Of a DNA stretch of 15,795 nucleotides, positions 7,119-15,795 are shown one piece after another (positions within the stretch are counted from its first letter, which is position 1; every line of letters begins with the position of its first letter). Made by a program: the position numbers and the translations under genes. The stretch is from Flavipsychrobacter stenotrophus. GTDB lineage: Bacteria > Bacteroidota > Bacteroidia > Chitinophagales > Chitinophagaceae. Where the stretch lies: positions 1 through 15,795 of the forward strand of contig CANCOG010000047.1 in NCBI GenBank assembly GCA_947379685.1, given 5' to 3'. A model generated the notes under the pieces. The model worked only from the letters and a program-made list of their open reading frames with translations. It was not told the DNA's origin and did not search any database.

Positions 7119-7147
7119 GTCTAATCAGTATACGTAAAGGATTAGAC
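7119..7147. repeat. 8-bp inverted repeat GTCTAATC / GATTAGAC
   Basis: GTCTAATC at 7119-7126 and GATTAGAC at 7140-7147 form a perfect 8-bp inverted repeat with a 13-base loop that contains GTATAC. A third copy of GATTAGAC lies at 6859-6866, inside the tRNA-like segment. The role is unknown; it may be an operator or part of a mobile-element end. Confidence 0.35.
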
Positions 7148-7221
7148 CTAAATTAAAAACACGAGGAAAAAAACGGGAAGTAAATTGAAAATGTAGATAA
7201 AGGCACTGCCGGTTTTTATCC

Positions 7222-7236
7222 ATCATAAATTATGAT
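7222..7236. promoter_or_regulatory. Odd palindrome upstream of the peptidase gene
   Basis: ATCATAAATTATGAT is a perfect 7-bp inverted repeat around a single central base, 33 bases before the ATG at 7270. A dyad at this position could bind a dimeric regulator, but AT-rich palindromes also occur by chance. Confidence 0.2.
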
Positions 7237-7269
7237 TAACTTACGCCCAAATTTTTAACTCTACGTTAT

Positions 7270-10200
7270 ATGTTCCACAATTCTATCCGGAAGGTAAGGA
7301 CTTCAGTACTGGCACTCACTGTCTGCCTGTCTTTTTTAAGCCCTGTCTTACTTGCGCAACAGCAAAAAACAGAAAGAGGGGTACGCTCAATAGAAAAGAA
7401 CAACCTGGACAATACGACCAAGGCTGTCATTTTTTCTGATGAGGCGAACTGTCAGGCTGGTCAGGAACAGGAAATATTCAAGACTTTTCTAGGTGTAGAT
7501 GGGGTTAACTCACGGATGGAGTTGAAAAATACAACTACAACAAAAATGAATGTCACCACCCAAAGGTATACCCAGTTTTATAAGGGTATTAAGGTGGCAC
7601 ATGGCGACTATACCGTGGTAGAAAAGGGTGGTAGAGTAAACTATACCATGGGTAACTATTACAATATTACCCATGAATTGTCTACCACTCCAGCAATCTC
7701 CGAGGGCATTGCTTTCGGCTATGCATTGGAACGCGTAGGCGCTGAAAAATATATGTGGCAGATTCCGGGAATGGAAGAACATATTAAGTTCCTCTATCAC
7801 AGAAGTGATACCTCTTATCTTCCGCATGGTAACCTGGTTTGGATCGAGGATCTTTCCGGCGCTGAAGGCAACAGGGAGCTGCACCTGGCATATTCGTTTG
7901 ATATTTATGCGCAGCAGCCATTGAGCCGCCAGATAGTTTATGTAGATGCGACAACCGGTAAAATTTTGCATACCAACTCTTTGTTGCAGCACACCGCAGC
8001 AAGCAACAGGTCAAAATACAGCCAGGTAGTTGGGTTCCAAACCGGGCACACGGGTGCTACTTATGTAATGTACGATTCTACGAGAGGTAATGGTGTGTAT
8101 ACTATGAGCGCCAATTACCATTCTACACTCTCTGCTCCGGTCGATATTTCTTCAAGTACAAATTTCTGGCCTCCAACTTCTTCTGACACCCAGGCAATTG
8201 ACGCCCATTGGGGTGCTGAAGTTGTATATGATTTCTGGAATACTATGGGCAGGGCCAGCTGGGATAACGCTAACGGCCAGCTACTTTCCTATGTTCACCT
8301 TACTGACCCTTCAACCGGTAGTGGGTATGATAATGCTTATTGGGATGGTGCAGAAATGAATTATGGTGATGGTACAGGTCTTGCTGCAGGTGGTTTTACC
8401 CCGCTCACCAGCCTCGATGTTGCTGCACATGAAATTGGCCATGGTGTTTGCCAGGCTACTGCCAACCTCGATTACAACAGGGAGTCAGGTGCCATGAATG
8501 AAGGCTTCAGCGATTGCTGGGCAGCTACGATTGAAAATTATGGTAACCCTCACGAAACAGATGCGGTTGCCAAGCAGCCCTGGAAAATAGGGGAAGAAGT
8601 AGGTGGGGGAACGCCATTGAGAAACATGGACAACCCATTGTTAGAAGGCGACCCGGCAACCTATGGCGGAACCAACTGGCAGAATCCATCGACCACAGCA
8701 TGTCCTACACCCAGCTCTACAACAAATGATAATTGTTACGTGCATACCAACAGCGGCGTATTGAACCATTGGTACTATTTTGTTGTAAATGGCGGTTCCG
8801 GCACAAACGATCTGGGGACTACCTATAGTGTTACCGGCATCGGTTTTGCTTCTGCGGCAAGTATATTGTACCAGACAGAACTTTCTCTTACCAATACTTC
8901 TAATTATGCAGCCTGCCGAACAGCTTCTATTGCTGCAGCGACTACCCTTTTTGGCTCATGTTCCAACGAAGTACAGGCTGTTACTAATGCATGGCATGCA
9001 GTTGGTATTGGTGGAACATTTTCACCGTGCACACCACAAATCGGATTTGCAACTCCTTATTTGAATATTTCTGAATATTCATCTACTACATCGTGTCCAT
9101 CGAGCAGGGTAGTGAATATTGGCCTTAAGGCTTTTGGTACGCCAATTACCGGTGGTAGTCCTGTAGTTAACGTAAGTGTAGCTTCAGGTACGGCTATTTC
9201 CGGCGTCGATTATTCGCTTTCATCAACCGCGCTCACTTTTAGTGTAGGCGATACTACTACCCATTATGCAGCATTGACAATATTTGACAATGGTGTAGTG
9301 CATGACGGTAAGAATCTTGTACTCACCTTTTCTCTTTCAGCCGGGGGGAGTTCCACTACCATAAATGCGACCAATGACACCATGTACATTAACATCTTTA
9401 ATGATGATAGTGTACCGTTAGCTGGTGGTGTTGAGTACCATACACTTAATACGGGGTCGGCCGTTACCAATAATACTACGTCCTGCTTCCCCGGAACAGC
9501 CAGGAGGGGCCACCCTGAATACCTGTTGTACGCCAGTGAATTGACTGCTGCAGGTGTAAGACCCGGTATTCCTATTTCGCAGATTGCATTTACAATATCT
9601 ACAAAAAATTCAACTGCGGCGTTCATTGGCTATGCTGTTGGCATGCTCAATACTAACGTTACAGACCTTTCAGCGGGGTACGTCAATACGACCATGACGT
9701 ATTCGGGGGATCACACAACGAATGCAGGAACCGACTCCATTGACTTTACGGCTCCCTTCACATGGGATGGTGTAAGTAATGTTGCTGTTGAAATGTGTTA
9801 CGGCCGAAATGCTGGAGCATTCTCCGCTAACGATCTTATGAACGGGGTTTCCAGTACCACATCTTCCAGCATAACAATTGTAAACTCGAGTACTACAGGC
9901 ACAGGTACGGGTTGTTCCCTTACTGCCGGTTCTGCTACACTCAATACTGCAAGACCGATCATGCGCTTTAAGCAAGTCGTGCCTCCTGCACGTATAGAAA
10001 CTGTTGCGTCCAGCACCCGTACCTGGAACGTGAAGAATAATACCGAAGTGTATTTTTATAACCCAACAGACAGCAACCTGATAGCCGGTTTAAACAATCA
10101 GAACAATGATCTGGGTTGCGTTTCTGCAACTGTTACTGGCGCGGGTACAGGTTTTGCGGCAGCAACATTCTCCACCGGAAACCGTTCTCTTAAAGAAATT

Positions 10201-13200
10201 ACCATTACACCTACTACAAATGGGCCAACTACCACCTATAAGGGTACCATGTATATGACGAATACAGAATTGAACAGCGTGACGCCTTCAAGCCTTTACT
10301 TGTTAAAGACATCTGCAACAACCGATGCCGGTATCAATGCCACGAATACGGTTACTGTTGCGCCAACACTTATTACTGGTTCTACTTATGTTGCCTTTAG
10401 CGGCACGTTCACTGGCTTCGGCAGGTATATGCTGGTTGACCATCCTTATTGCCCATTACCCGTAGTTGGTGCAATTACCGGAGGTACAACGTTGTGTACC
10501 GGCGGAACTCTTAACCTTGCTGATACATCTACATCTGGTACATGGAGCAGTGTCTTTACCGGTATTGCCACTGTTTCAGCGACAGGTGTGGTTACCGGTG
10601 TAGCTGCGGGTACTGATACCATTAAATATTCAAAAACCAACAGCTGCGGTACTTCTGTTGCCAGGGCAGTGATAACGGTCACAACCTCGGCTTCGGCGGG
10701 CACTATTTCCGGCCCAACGTCTGTTTGTACTGGTTCTACAGCAACTTTAAGCACAACAGGTACCGGCGGTAGCTGGACAAGTTCTAGCACAGGCACTGCA
10801 ACGGTAAGTTCTGCCGGTGTAGTTACTGGTGTTACAGCCGGTTCGGTTGTCATATCTTATTCTATCTCAGGTAGCTGCGGAACAGCATCTGATACACAAA
10901 TGGTAACGGTTATTGCCACACCAACGACACCTGCGGCTATAAGCGGGTCAAGTGCATTGTGTGTTGGTGGTACGGCTACCTTTACGGATGCTACACCGGG
11001 TGGAACCTGGAGCAGCAGCGCCAGTTCGGTGGCTACTGTAAGCTCAACCGGAACCGTAACGGCCGTTTCAATAGGCAGTGCAACTATTACATATACAGTG
11101 TCAAACTCATGTGGTACTGCATTTGCGATATCTTCACTAGCAGTTTCCAGCTCACCTTCGGCAGGAACGATTTCTGGCCCTACAACAGTGTGCCCTGGAG
11201 TTACTATTACATTAACAGATGCCGTTTCGGGTGGAACCTGGAGCAGTGGCAGCACCGGCGTAGCGACAGTTGCGGCAGGTGTTGTTACTGGTGTATCTGC
11301 GGGAACTGCCGTAATCTCTTATGCAGTAACCAGCAGTTGCGGAACAGCAACGACAACATATTCCGTTACAGTAAATCCAACGCCTTCTGCAGGAACCATT
11401 ACTGGTGCTGCTACAGTGTGTGTGGGCGCAACAACGACACTTACTGATGCCGTTTCAGGTGGTACCTGGAGCAGTAGTAATTCTTCTTTAGCTACTGTTA
11501 GCGGAGGCGTTGTTACAGGTATAGCTACCGGCGCTGTAAATATTTCTTATACCGTTACGAACAGTTGCGGTACAGCGACAGCAACAAAAATAATGACTGT
11601 TAGCGCAGCACCATCAGCTGGCACTATAACGGGCGTTTCTACTTTGTGTACTGGAACTACGGCTACATTTACTGACGGTGTTTCCGGCGGAACCTGGAGC
11701 ACCAGCAGTTCGTCAGTAGCTTCAGTAAGTACTTCGGGTGTGGTAACTGGTGTGAGCAACGGATCTGCAACCATTTCATATGTTGTTACCAATACCTGCG
11801 GATCAGCTACGGCTACCCAGGCAATAACGATAAGTTCAACGCCATCGGCTGGCACAATCACAGGATCTTCTACAGTTTGTACGGGGATGACCACTACGCT
11901 AACTGATGCAATTTCAGGTGGTACCTGGACCAGCAGCGCAACTTCAGTTGCGACAGTAAGTACTTCTGGTTCGGTAATAGGAGTTTCGGTTGGTTCAGTA
12001 ACAATCACTTATACAGTTACATCAAGTTGCGGTACGGCAAGGGCTACATTACCTATGACGGTGAGCGCATCTCCTTTGGCAGGAACAATATCTGGTGCAT
12101 CATCTGTTTGCCAGGGCGCTACTACTACATTAACTGAATCGGCCACAGGTGGTACCTGGAGCAGCAGCAGTTCTTCAATTGCCTCGGTAACTTCCGCCGG
12201 CGATGTGAGCGGTATTGCAGTAGGTTCAGTAACAATATCTTATTCAGTCACCAATAGCTGCGGAACAGTAAGTGCCACAAAGGCAATCACTGTTAATCCA
12301 TTGCCATCAGCCGGAACAGTAACCGGGGCATCCACCATTTGCGCGGGTGCTACATCAACATTTACCGATGCAGTTAGCGGCGGTGCGTGGACCAGCAGCA
12401 GTACATCAATTGCGAGTGTAAGTGCTGCCGGCGTTGTAACAGGTGTTGCTGCGGGTAGCGCAACCATTTCTTATACAGTGACCAACAGTTGTGGTTCATC
12501 GACCGCGACCACTTCAGTTACTGTTACTCCTTCTGCTTCTGCGGGAACGATCACAGGCGCGACTTCAATTTGCCCGGGTGGTACTACTACCTTAGCCGAT
12601 GCTGTATCAGGCGGCACCTGGAGTAGCAGCACAACAAGTGTGGCTACCGTGAATGCTTCGGGCGTTGTAAGGGGTGTAGCGGCGGGTACAACAACCATCT
12701 CTTATTCGGTAACTACATCCTGCGGGTCGGCATTTGCAACTACAACTGTTACAGTTAATGCAACACCAACTGCGGGTACTGTTTCAGGAACTACAACTTT
12801 CTGTTCAGGCTTTACTTCTGCTTTATCTTCTACAGTTAGCGGTGGAACCTGGACTAGCAGTAATGCTTCAATTGCCACTGTGAATGCGACTGGTATTGTC
12901 ACCGGTGTAGCTGCAGGTTCTGCTACTATTACTTACACCGTTACAAATACCTGCGGTTCCGCTACGGCAACCAAGGCAGTAACTATTACATCTGGCATTA
13001 CCGCGGGTACCATTTCCGGTGCTTCAGGCGTATGTGCCGGAACTAACACTACTTTGACAGAGTCAGCTACAGGTGGTACCTGGAGCAGCAGTAACTCATC
13101 AATAGCTACGGTAAGTACTTCCGGAGTTGTAAGGGGAATGACAGTGGGTAGTGTGGTGATATCTTACACAGTGTCTGGCAGTTGCGGAACTTTGAGTGCA

Positions 13201-15795
13201 ACAAGGGCAATGGCAGTAAGCACAACGCCAGTTGCCGGCACAATTACAGGTGCTGCGACTTTGTGTACAGGAACTAGCATTACGCTTACCGATACTGCAA
13301 CTGGTGGCACCTGGAGCAGTAGCAATACTTCTTTGGCTACCGTTAGCTCAACCGGTGTTGTTACCGGTGTGGCTTCTGGAAGTGTAACTATTTCTTATGT
13401 ATCGAGCAATGCCTGCGGTACAGTATTCGCGACGCACAGTGTTGCCGTTACTGCAACTCCGCCAACTGGTACTATCTCAGGTTCATCGAGCGTATGTCAG
13501 GGAGCTACAACTCCATTATATGAAACTGTTTACGGTGGATACTGGAGCAGTAACAATACCACGGTAGCTTCCATCAGTACATCGGGTGTGGTTACCGGTG
13601 TTCTCGCGGGTACTACTACTATATCTTATATTGTTACCAACAGCTGTGGCACTGCGTTTACCACAATGTCGTTCACCGTTAATCCATTGCCTCCTGCAGG
13701 AACCATTACAGGTACAACGGGTATTTGTATTGGTGGAACGACGACTTTGGCTAATACTATTTCCGGAGGCAGCTGGAGCAGTGGCACAACATCCGTTGCT
13801 ACAATAACTTCTTCAGGTGTTGTTACCGGTGTTGCGGCTGGCAGCGCAATCATTACTTATGCAGTGAGCGGAACATGCGGCACATCTTATGCCCTGACTA
13901 CCGTAACTGTAACTGCAACGCCTTCTGCCGGTGCCATCACCGGGACAACTACATTATGTGAAGCTTCAACATCAACCCTTGCTGACGCAGTGAGCGGCGG
14001 AACATGGAGTACGAGCGACGCCACTGTGGCTTCAGTTAACGCCTCTGGTGTTGTTACCGGAGTTGCAGGTGGAACAGCTACTATTTCTTATTCTGTTGCC
14101 TATACATGTGGAACGGCTATTGCCAGCACAACGGTGACTATTAATCCATTGCCTTCCGCCGGAACTATTACCGGTGCTACTTCGGTTTGTACAGGAACAA
14201 CTATTTCATTAACTGATGCAGTTGCCGGTGGCAGTTGGACAAGCAGTAATCCTTCTGTTGCCAGCATCAGCTCAACCGGTGTGGTGAGCGGCGTGACGAC
14301 GGGTAGTGCTACAATTACTTATACTACAACAAACTCTTGCGGATCGGCTATAGCTACGCAGGATGTGAGTGTTAACCCAACTCCTGTTGCGGGTACAGTT
14401 GCTGGTACCTCAACAATTTGTTCGGGTACATCTGCTACCTGGACCGATGCAGTTTCAGGTGGAACGTGGAGCAGCAGTAATACTTCAGTTGCTTCAGTTG
14501 ACGCTGGTGGTGTAGTAACTGGCGTTTCAGCGGGTTCTGCTACAATTTCTTATACAGTTACCAATAGTTGTGGATCTGTGAGTGCGACTGGTGCTGTTAC
14601 GGTTAACCCTGCACCTTCAGCCGGGACAATCTCAGGTACTACAAGTTTGTGCCCTGGTACTACATCAACACTTACCGATGCAGCTACGGGCGGTACCTGG
14701 AGTTCTGGTGCTGCTGGTGTGGCGACAATCAGTTCGGGTGGGGTAGTTACAGGCGTTACTGCGGGCAGCGCGCTTATTTCTTATTCTGTTACCAATAGCT
14801 GTGGTACAGCTGTGGCAACTACTACGGTTACGGTAAGCACAGCTCCTTCGGCGGGTACAATCAGTGGTGCAGGTACAGTTTGTGCCGGAACTACAACTAC
14901 GCTCACTGATGGTGTTTCCGGTGGTACGTGGTCTAGCAGCAGCACTTCAATAGCCAGTGTAAATGCATCAGGCGTTGTTTCCGGTATTGCAGCAGGCAGT
15001 GCTACTATTTCTTATACTATTACTACAGGTTGTGGTACAGCTGTGGCTACAAGCGCTATGACTGTACTTGCTGCACCAACTGCCGGAACTATTTCCGGAA
15101 CACTGGCATTGTGTACAGGAACTACTACAACCCTGACAGATGCAGTTACAGGTGGAAGCTGGAGCAGCAGCAATGCTTCAATAGCTTCAATCAGCAGCAC
15201 AGGTGTTGTGTCTGGTGTAGCTGCAGGAACTGCGGTTATCTCTTATAGTGTTACCAATTCTTGTGGTACGGCAATTGCTACTACAACAATTACGGTTAAT
15301 ACAATGGCTTCTGCCGGAACCATAACCGGTGCAGCTGCAATTTGTGCCGGTACCAGTACTACATATTCTGAAACTGTAACGGGTGGCACATGGACTAGCA
15401 GCAATCCTTCTGTTGCTACAGTCAGTGCTTCAGGTGTTGTTACCGGCGTCGGTGCGGGTAGTGCTACAATTTCATACGCTGTTTCCAGCTCATGTGGTGC
15501 GGCAACTGCGACTTCGGGAATAACTGTAAATGCGGTGCCATCTGCCGGTACCATTACCGGTGCTTCAGCAGTTTGTACAGGGTCTACCATTTCGTTGACC
15601 GATTTGGTAACGGGTGGCACCTGGAGCAGCAGCAACTCCGCAGTAGCCTCCGTAAATACTACCGGCGTAGTTTCTGCTATCTCTGCCGGAACTGTCGTGA
15701 TCAGTTATGCTGTTACCAGCACGAGTGGTTGTACAGGTGTGGCGACACACACAGTTGTTTCGGGTAGCGCTGCGCCAACCGGTACAATAACACAC
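7270..15795 (+). CDS. Giant secreted M4 (thermolysin-type) metallopeptidase with 23 BIG2-like domains (C-terminus outside window)
   Basis: The frame is open without interruption from ATG 7270 to the right edge (2842 codons). Residues 1-29 are a signal peptide (cleavage after LLA). An FTP-type propeptide (RYTQFYKGIKVAHGDYTVV, about residues 98-120) and a PepSY-like segment (to about 235) precede the M4 catalytic domain. The zinc site is H387-E-I-G-H391 and E411 in GAMNEGFSD, exactly 24 residues after the first His as in thermolysin. D415 follows, and H492 in YVHTNSG is the expected catalytic His. So the enzyme looks active. A Calx-beta-like domain (about 605-715, with ISGVDYSLSSTALTFSVGD) is followed by two beta-rich segments (about 720-905 and 907-1063) that I cannot name. 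From residue 1065 come 23 BIG2-like Ig domains of about 77 residues. A C-terminal T9SS domain is likely but lies outside. M4 peptidases are usually about 300-700 residues, so this is exceptional. Probable role: cell-surface protease on a long stalk, or a multi-domain adhesin-protease (inference). Confidence 0.93.
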   Translation, partial: MFHNSIRKVRTSVLALTVCLSFLSPVLLAQQQKTERGVRSIEKNNLDNTTKAVIFSDEANCQAGQEQEIFKTFLGVDGVNSRMELKNTTTTKMNVTTQRYTQFYKGIKVAHGDYTVVEKGGRVNYTMGNYYNITHELSTTPAISEGIAFGYALERVGAEKYMWQIPGMEEHIKFLYHRSDTSYLPHGNLVWIEDLSGAEGNRELHLAYSFDIYAQQPLSRQIVYVDATTGKILHTNSLLQHTAASNRSKYSQVVGFQTGHTGATYVMYDSTRGNGVYTMSANYHSTLSAPVDISSSTNFWPPTSSDTQAIDAHWGAEVVYDFWNTMGRASWDNANGQLLSYVHLTDPSTGSGYDNAYWDGAEMNYGDGTGLAAGGFTPLTSLDVAAHEIGHGVCQATANLDYNRESGAMNEGFSDCWAATIENYGNPHETDAVAKQPWKIGEEVGGGTPLRNMDNPLLEGDPATYGGTNWQNPSTTACPTPSSTTNDNCYVHTNSGVLNHWYYFVVNGGSGTNDLGTTYSVTGIGFASAASILYQTELSLTNTSNYAACRTASIAAATTLFGSCSNEVQAVTNAWHAVGIGGTFSPCTPQIGFATPYLNISEYSSTTSCPSSRVVNIGLKAFGTPITGGSPVVNVSVASGTAISGVDYSLSSTALTFSVGDTTTHYAALTIFDNGVVHDGKNLVLTFSLSAGGSSTTINATNDTMYINIFNDDSVPLAGGVEYHTLNTGSAVTNNTTSCFPGTARRGHPEYLLYASELTAAGVRPGIPISQIAFTISTKNSTAAFIGYAVGMLNTNVTDLSAGYVNTTMTYSGDHTTNAGTDSIDFTAPFTWDGVSNVAVEMCYGRNAGAFSANDLMNGVSSTTSSSITIVNSSTTGTGTGCSLTAGSATLNTARPIMRFKQVVPPARIETVASSTRTWNVKNNTEVYFYNPTDSNLIAGLNNQNNDLGCVSATVTGAGTGFAAATFSTGNRSLKEITITPTTNGPTTTYKGTMYMTNTELNSVTPSSLYLLKTSATTDAGINATNTVTVAPTLITGSTYVAFSGTFTGFGRYMLVDHPYCPLPVVGAITGGTTLCTGGTLNLADTSTSGTWSSVFTGIATVSATGVVTGVAAGTDTIKYSKTNSCGTSVARAVITVTTSASAGTISGPTSVCTGSTATLSTTGTGGSWTSSSTGTATVSSAGVVTGVTAGSVVISYSISGSCGTASDTQMVTVIATPTTPAAISGSSALCVGGTATFTDATPGGTWSSSASSVATVSSTGTVTAVSIGSATITYTVSNSCGTAFAISSLAVSSSPSAGTISGPTTVCPGVTITLTDAVSGGTWSSGSTGVATVAAGVVTGVSAGTAVISYAVTSSCGTATTTYSVTVNPTPSAGTITGAATVCVGATTTLTDAVSGGTWSSSNSSLATVSGGVVTGIATGAVNISYTVTNSCGTATATKIMTVSAAPSAGTITGVSTLCTGTTATFTDGVSGGTWSTSSSSVASVSTSGVVTGVSNGSATISYVVTNTCGSATATQAITISSTPSAGTITGSSTVCTGMTTTLTDAISGGTWTSSATSVATVSTSGSVIGVSVGSVTITYTVTSSCGTARATLPMTVSASPLAGTISGASSVCQGATTTLTESATGGTWSSSSSSIASVTSAGDVSGIAVGSVTISYSVTNSCGTVSATKAITVNPLPSAGTVTGASTICAGATSTFTDAVSGGAWTSSSTSIASVSAAGVVTGVAAGSATISYTVTNSCGSSTATTSVTVTPSASAGTITGATSICPGGTTTLADAVSGGTWSSSTTSVATVNASGVVRGVAAGTTTISYSVTTSCGSAFATTTVTVNATPTAGTVSGTTTFCSGFTSALSSTVSGGTWTSSNASIATVNATGIVTGVAAGSATITYTVTNTCGSATATKAVTITSGITAGTISGASGVCAGTNTTLTESATGGTWSSSNSSIATVSTSGVVRGMTVGSVVISYTVSGSCGTLSATRAMAVSTTPVAGTITGAATLCTGTSITLTDTATGGTWSSSNTSLATVSSTGVVTGVASGSVTISYVSSNACGTVFATHSVAVTATPPTGTISGSSSVCQGATTPLYETVYGGYWSSNNTTVASISTSGVVTGVLAGTTTISYIVTNSCGTAFTTMSFTVNPLPPAGTITGTTGICIGGTTTLANTISGGSWSSGTTSVATITSSGVVTGVAAGSAIITYAVSGTCGTSYALTTVTVTATPSAGAITGTTTLCEASTSTLADAVSGGTWSTSDATVASVNASGVVTGVAGGTATISYSVAYTCGTAIASTTVTINPLPSAGTITGATSVCTGTTISLTDAVAGGSWTSSNPSVASISSTGVVSGVTTGSATITYTTTNSCGSAIATQDVSVNPTPVAGTVAGTSTICSGTSATWTDAVSGGTWSSSNTSVASVDAGGVVTGVSAGSATISYTVTNSCGSVSATGAVTVNPAPSAGTISGTTSLCPGTTSTLTDAATGGTWSSGAAGVATISSGGVVTGVTAGSALISYSVTNSCGTAVATTTVTVSTAPSAGTISGAGTVCAGTTTTLTDGVSGGTWSSSSTSIASVNASGVVSGIAAGSATISYTITTGCGTAVATSAMTVLAAPTAGTISGTLALCTGTTTTLTDAVTGGSWSSSNASIASISSTGVVSGVAAGTAVISYSVTNSCGTAIATTTITVNTMASAGTITGAAAICAGTSTTYSETVTGGTWTSSNPSVATVSASGVVTGVGAGSATISYAVSSSCGAATATSGITVNAVPSAGTITGASAVCTGSTISLTDLVTGGTWSSSNSAVASVNTTGVVSAISAGTVVISYAVTSTSGCTGVATHTVVSGSAAPTGTITH
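8428..8514 (+). other. M4 zinc-binding and catalytic motifs
   Basis: Codons for HEIGH start at 8428 (His387, Glu388, His391). The third zinc ligand Glu411 is at 8500 in NEGFSD, with Asp415 at 8512. The second catalytic His (His492) lies further on, at 8743. Spacing agrees with thermolysin (H142, E143, H146, E166, D170, H231), known from family knowledge, so the peptidase is expected to be functional. Confidence 0.9.
9079..9414 (+). other. Calx-beta-like domain within the peptidase
   Basis: The encoded stretch, about residues 604-715, contains VVNVSVASGTAISGVDYSLS, TALTFSVGDTT and INIFNDD, the usual order of a Calx-beta motif: G-DY near the middle, a strand with F..G, and a closing D.. VxIxNDD-type strand. 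Such domains bind calcium and are common in large surface proteins. Assignment is by pattern only. Confidence 0.6.
10462..15771 (+). repeat. Tandem array of 23 BIG2-like units, 231-bp period
   Basis: Each unit encodes about 77 residues of the form AGTITG..xVCxGTTTTLTDAVSG-GTWSSS..SVATVS..GVVTGVAAG-SATISYTVTNSCGTATA..VTV. Trp codons start at 10543, 10774, 11008, 11239, 11467, 11695, 11926, 12157, 12388, 12619, 12850, 13081, 13312, 13543, 13774, 14005, 14236, 14467, 14698, 14929, 15160, 15391 and 15622. Spacing is 231 except for one 234 and two 228 intervals among the first five. All 23 units keep both Cys. Units 4 and 5 are one residue short in the VS-xx-GVV loop. Unit 23 departs near its end (TSTSGCTG in place of TNSCGT) and is followed by PTGTITH, probably the start of a 24th unit cut by the edge. 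DNA differs widely between units by synonymous change. Confidence 0.93.

Larger units (their letters stand above)
6766..7269. other. Long non-coding spacer
   Basis: These 504 bp carry no credible protein gene on either strand. A short minus-strand frame (6911-7096) has no family features. The stretch contains a degenerate tRNA-like segment (6853-6926, minus), a cluster of small hairpins (about 6941-6992), an 8-bp inverted repeat (7119-7147) and an odd palindrome (7222-7236). No clear Bacteroidota promoter boxes were found before the peptidase ATG, although regulation of that gene must lie here. Confidence 0.5.

Noticed and set aside
10959..11447. Plus-strand Cys/Tyr/Asn-rich frames inside the array (also 15030-15248 and 15492-15767)
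   Set aside because: These are frame-shifted readings of the repeat units; the parent frame is uninterrupted and carries the conserved protein pattern.
10446..15635. A series of minus-strand open frames across the repeat array (for example 10446-10853, 11547-12008, 15243-15635)
   Set aside because: They recur with the 231-bp period and are the complement of the Ig-like codons, giving low-complexity V/P/T-rich peptides. They are mirror frames caused by the codon composition of the repeats.
10462..15771. CRISPR array or satellite DNA as explanation of the 231-bp period
   Set aside because: The period is a multiple of three, the frame stays open, and conservation is at protein and not DNA level. 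There are no short identical repeats with unique spacers.

Overview
The window reads as a piece of a Bacteroidota chromosome, most likely from the Chitinophagales or a related order. The evidence is secreted proteins with type IX secretion (T9SS) C-terminal sorting domains, AT-rich leaders without Shine-Dalgarno sequences, promoter-like TTTG / TAnnTTTG boxes, and T/S/G-rich surface proteins with BIG2-type Ig-like domains. The species call is inference. There are six protein genes, two of them cut by the window edges. No rRNA, CRISPR array, transposase or phage gene was seen.

Layout. (1) 1-1484, minus strand: a secreted protein of the Bacteroidota family often labelled 'asparagine synthetase B' (a doubtful name), carrying a T9SS-like tail that runs off the left edge. 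(2) 1626-2201 and 2360-2986, plus strand: two tandem paralogues with two N-terminal membrane helices and a soluble domain that may be PH-like. They share their first 24 coding bases and a promoter-like upstream block. (3) 3163-3837: an unrecognised lipoprotein. (4) 3838-4137: a spacer with a 14-bp inverted repeat, a terminator-like hairpin and a candidate promoter. (5) 4138-6765: a secreted protein with 12 NHL-type repeats, one BIG2-like domain and a T9SS tail. (6) 6766-7269: a 504-bp non-coding stretch with several hairpins and a degenerate tRNA-like segment on the minus strand. (7) 7270 to the right edge: one uninterrupted reading frame of at least 2842 codons. It encodes an M4 (thermolysin-type) metallopeptidase with signal peptide, FTP/PepSY propeptide, HEIGH zinc site, a Calx-beta-like domain, two further beta-rich segments, and 23 tandem 77-residue BIG2-like domains on an almost exact 231-bp period.

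The main theme is surface export. Genes 1 and 5 and probably gene 7 (its C-terminus lies outside the window) look like T9SS cargo, and the lipoprotein is also an envelope protein. The NHL protein carries one copy of the same Ig-like unit that is amplified 23-fold in the peptidase, so the two neighbours share domain stock. Nothing shows that the genes form one operon: the spacers are long and several genes have their own promoter-like or hairpin elements. The most striking object is the giant peptidase with its regular, cysteine-paired, charge-poor Ig-like stalk.
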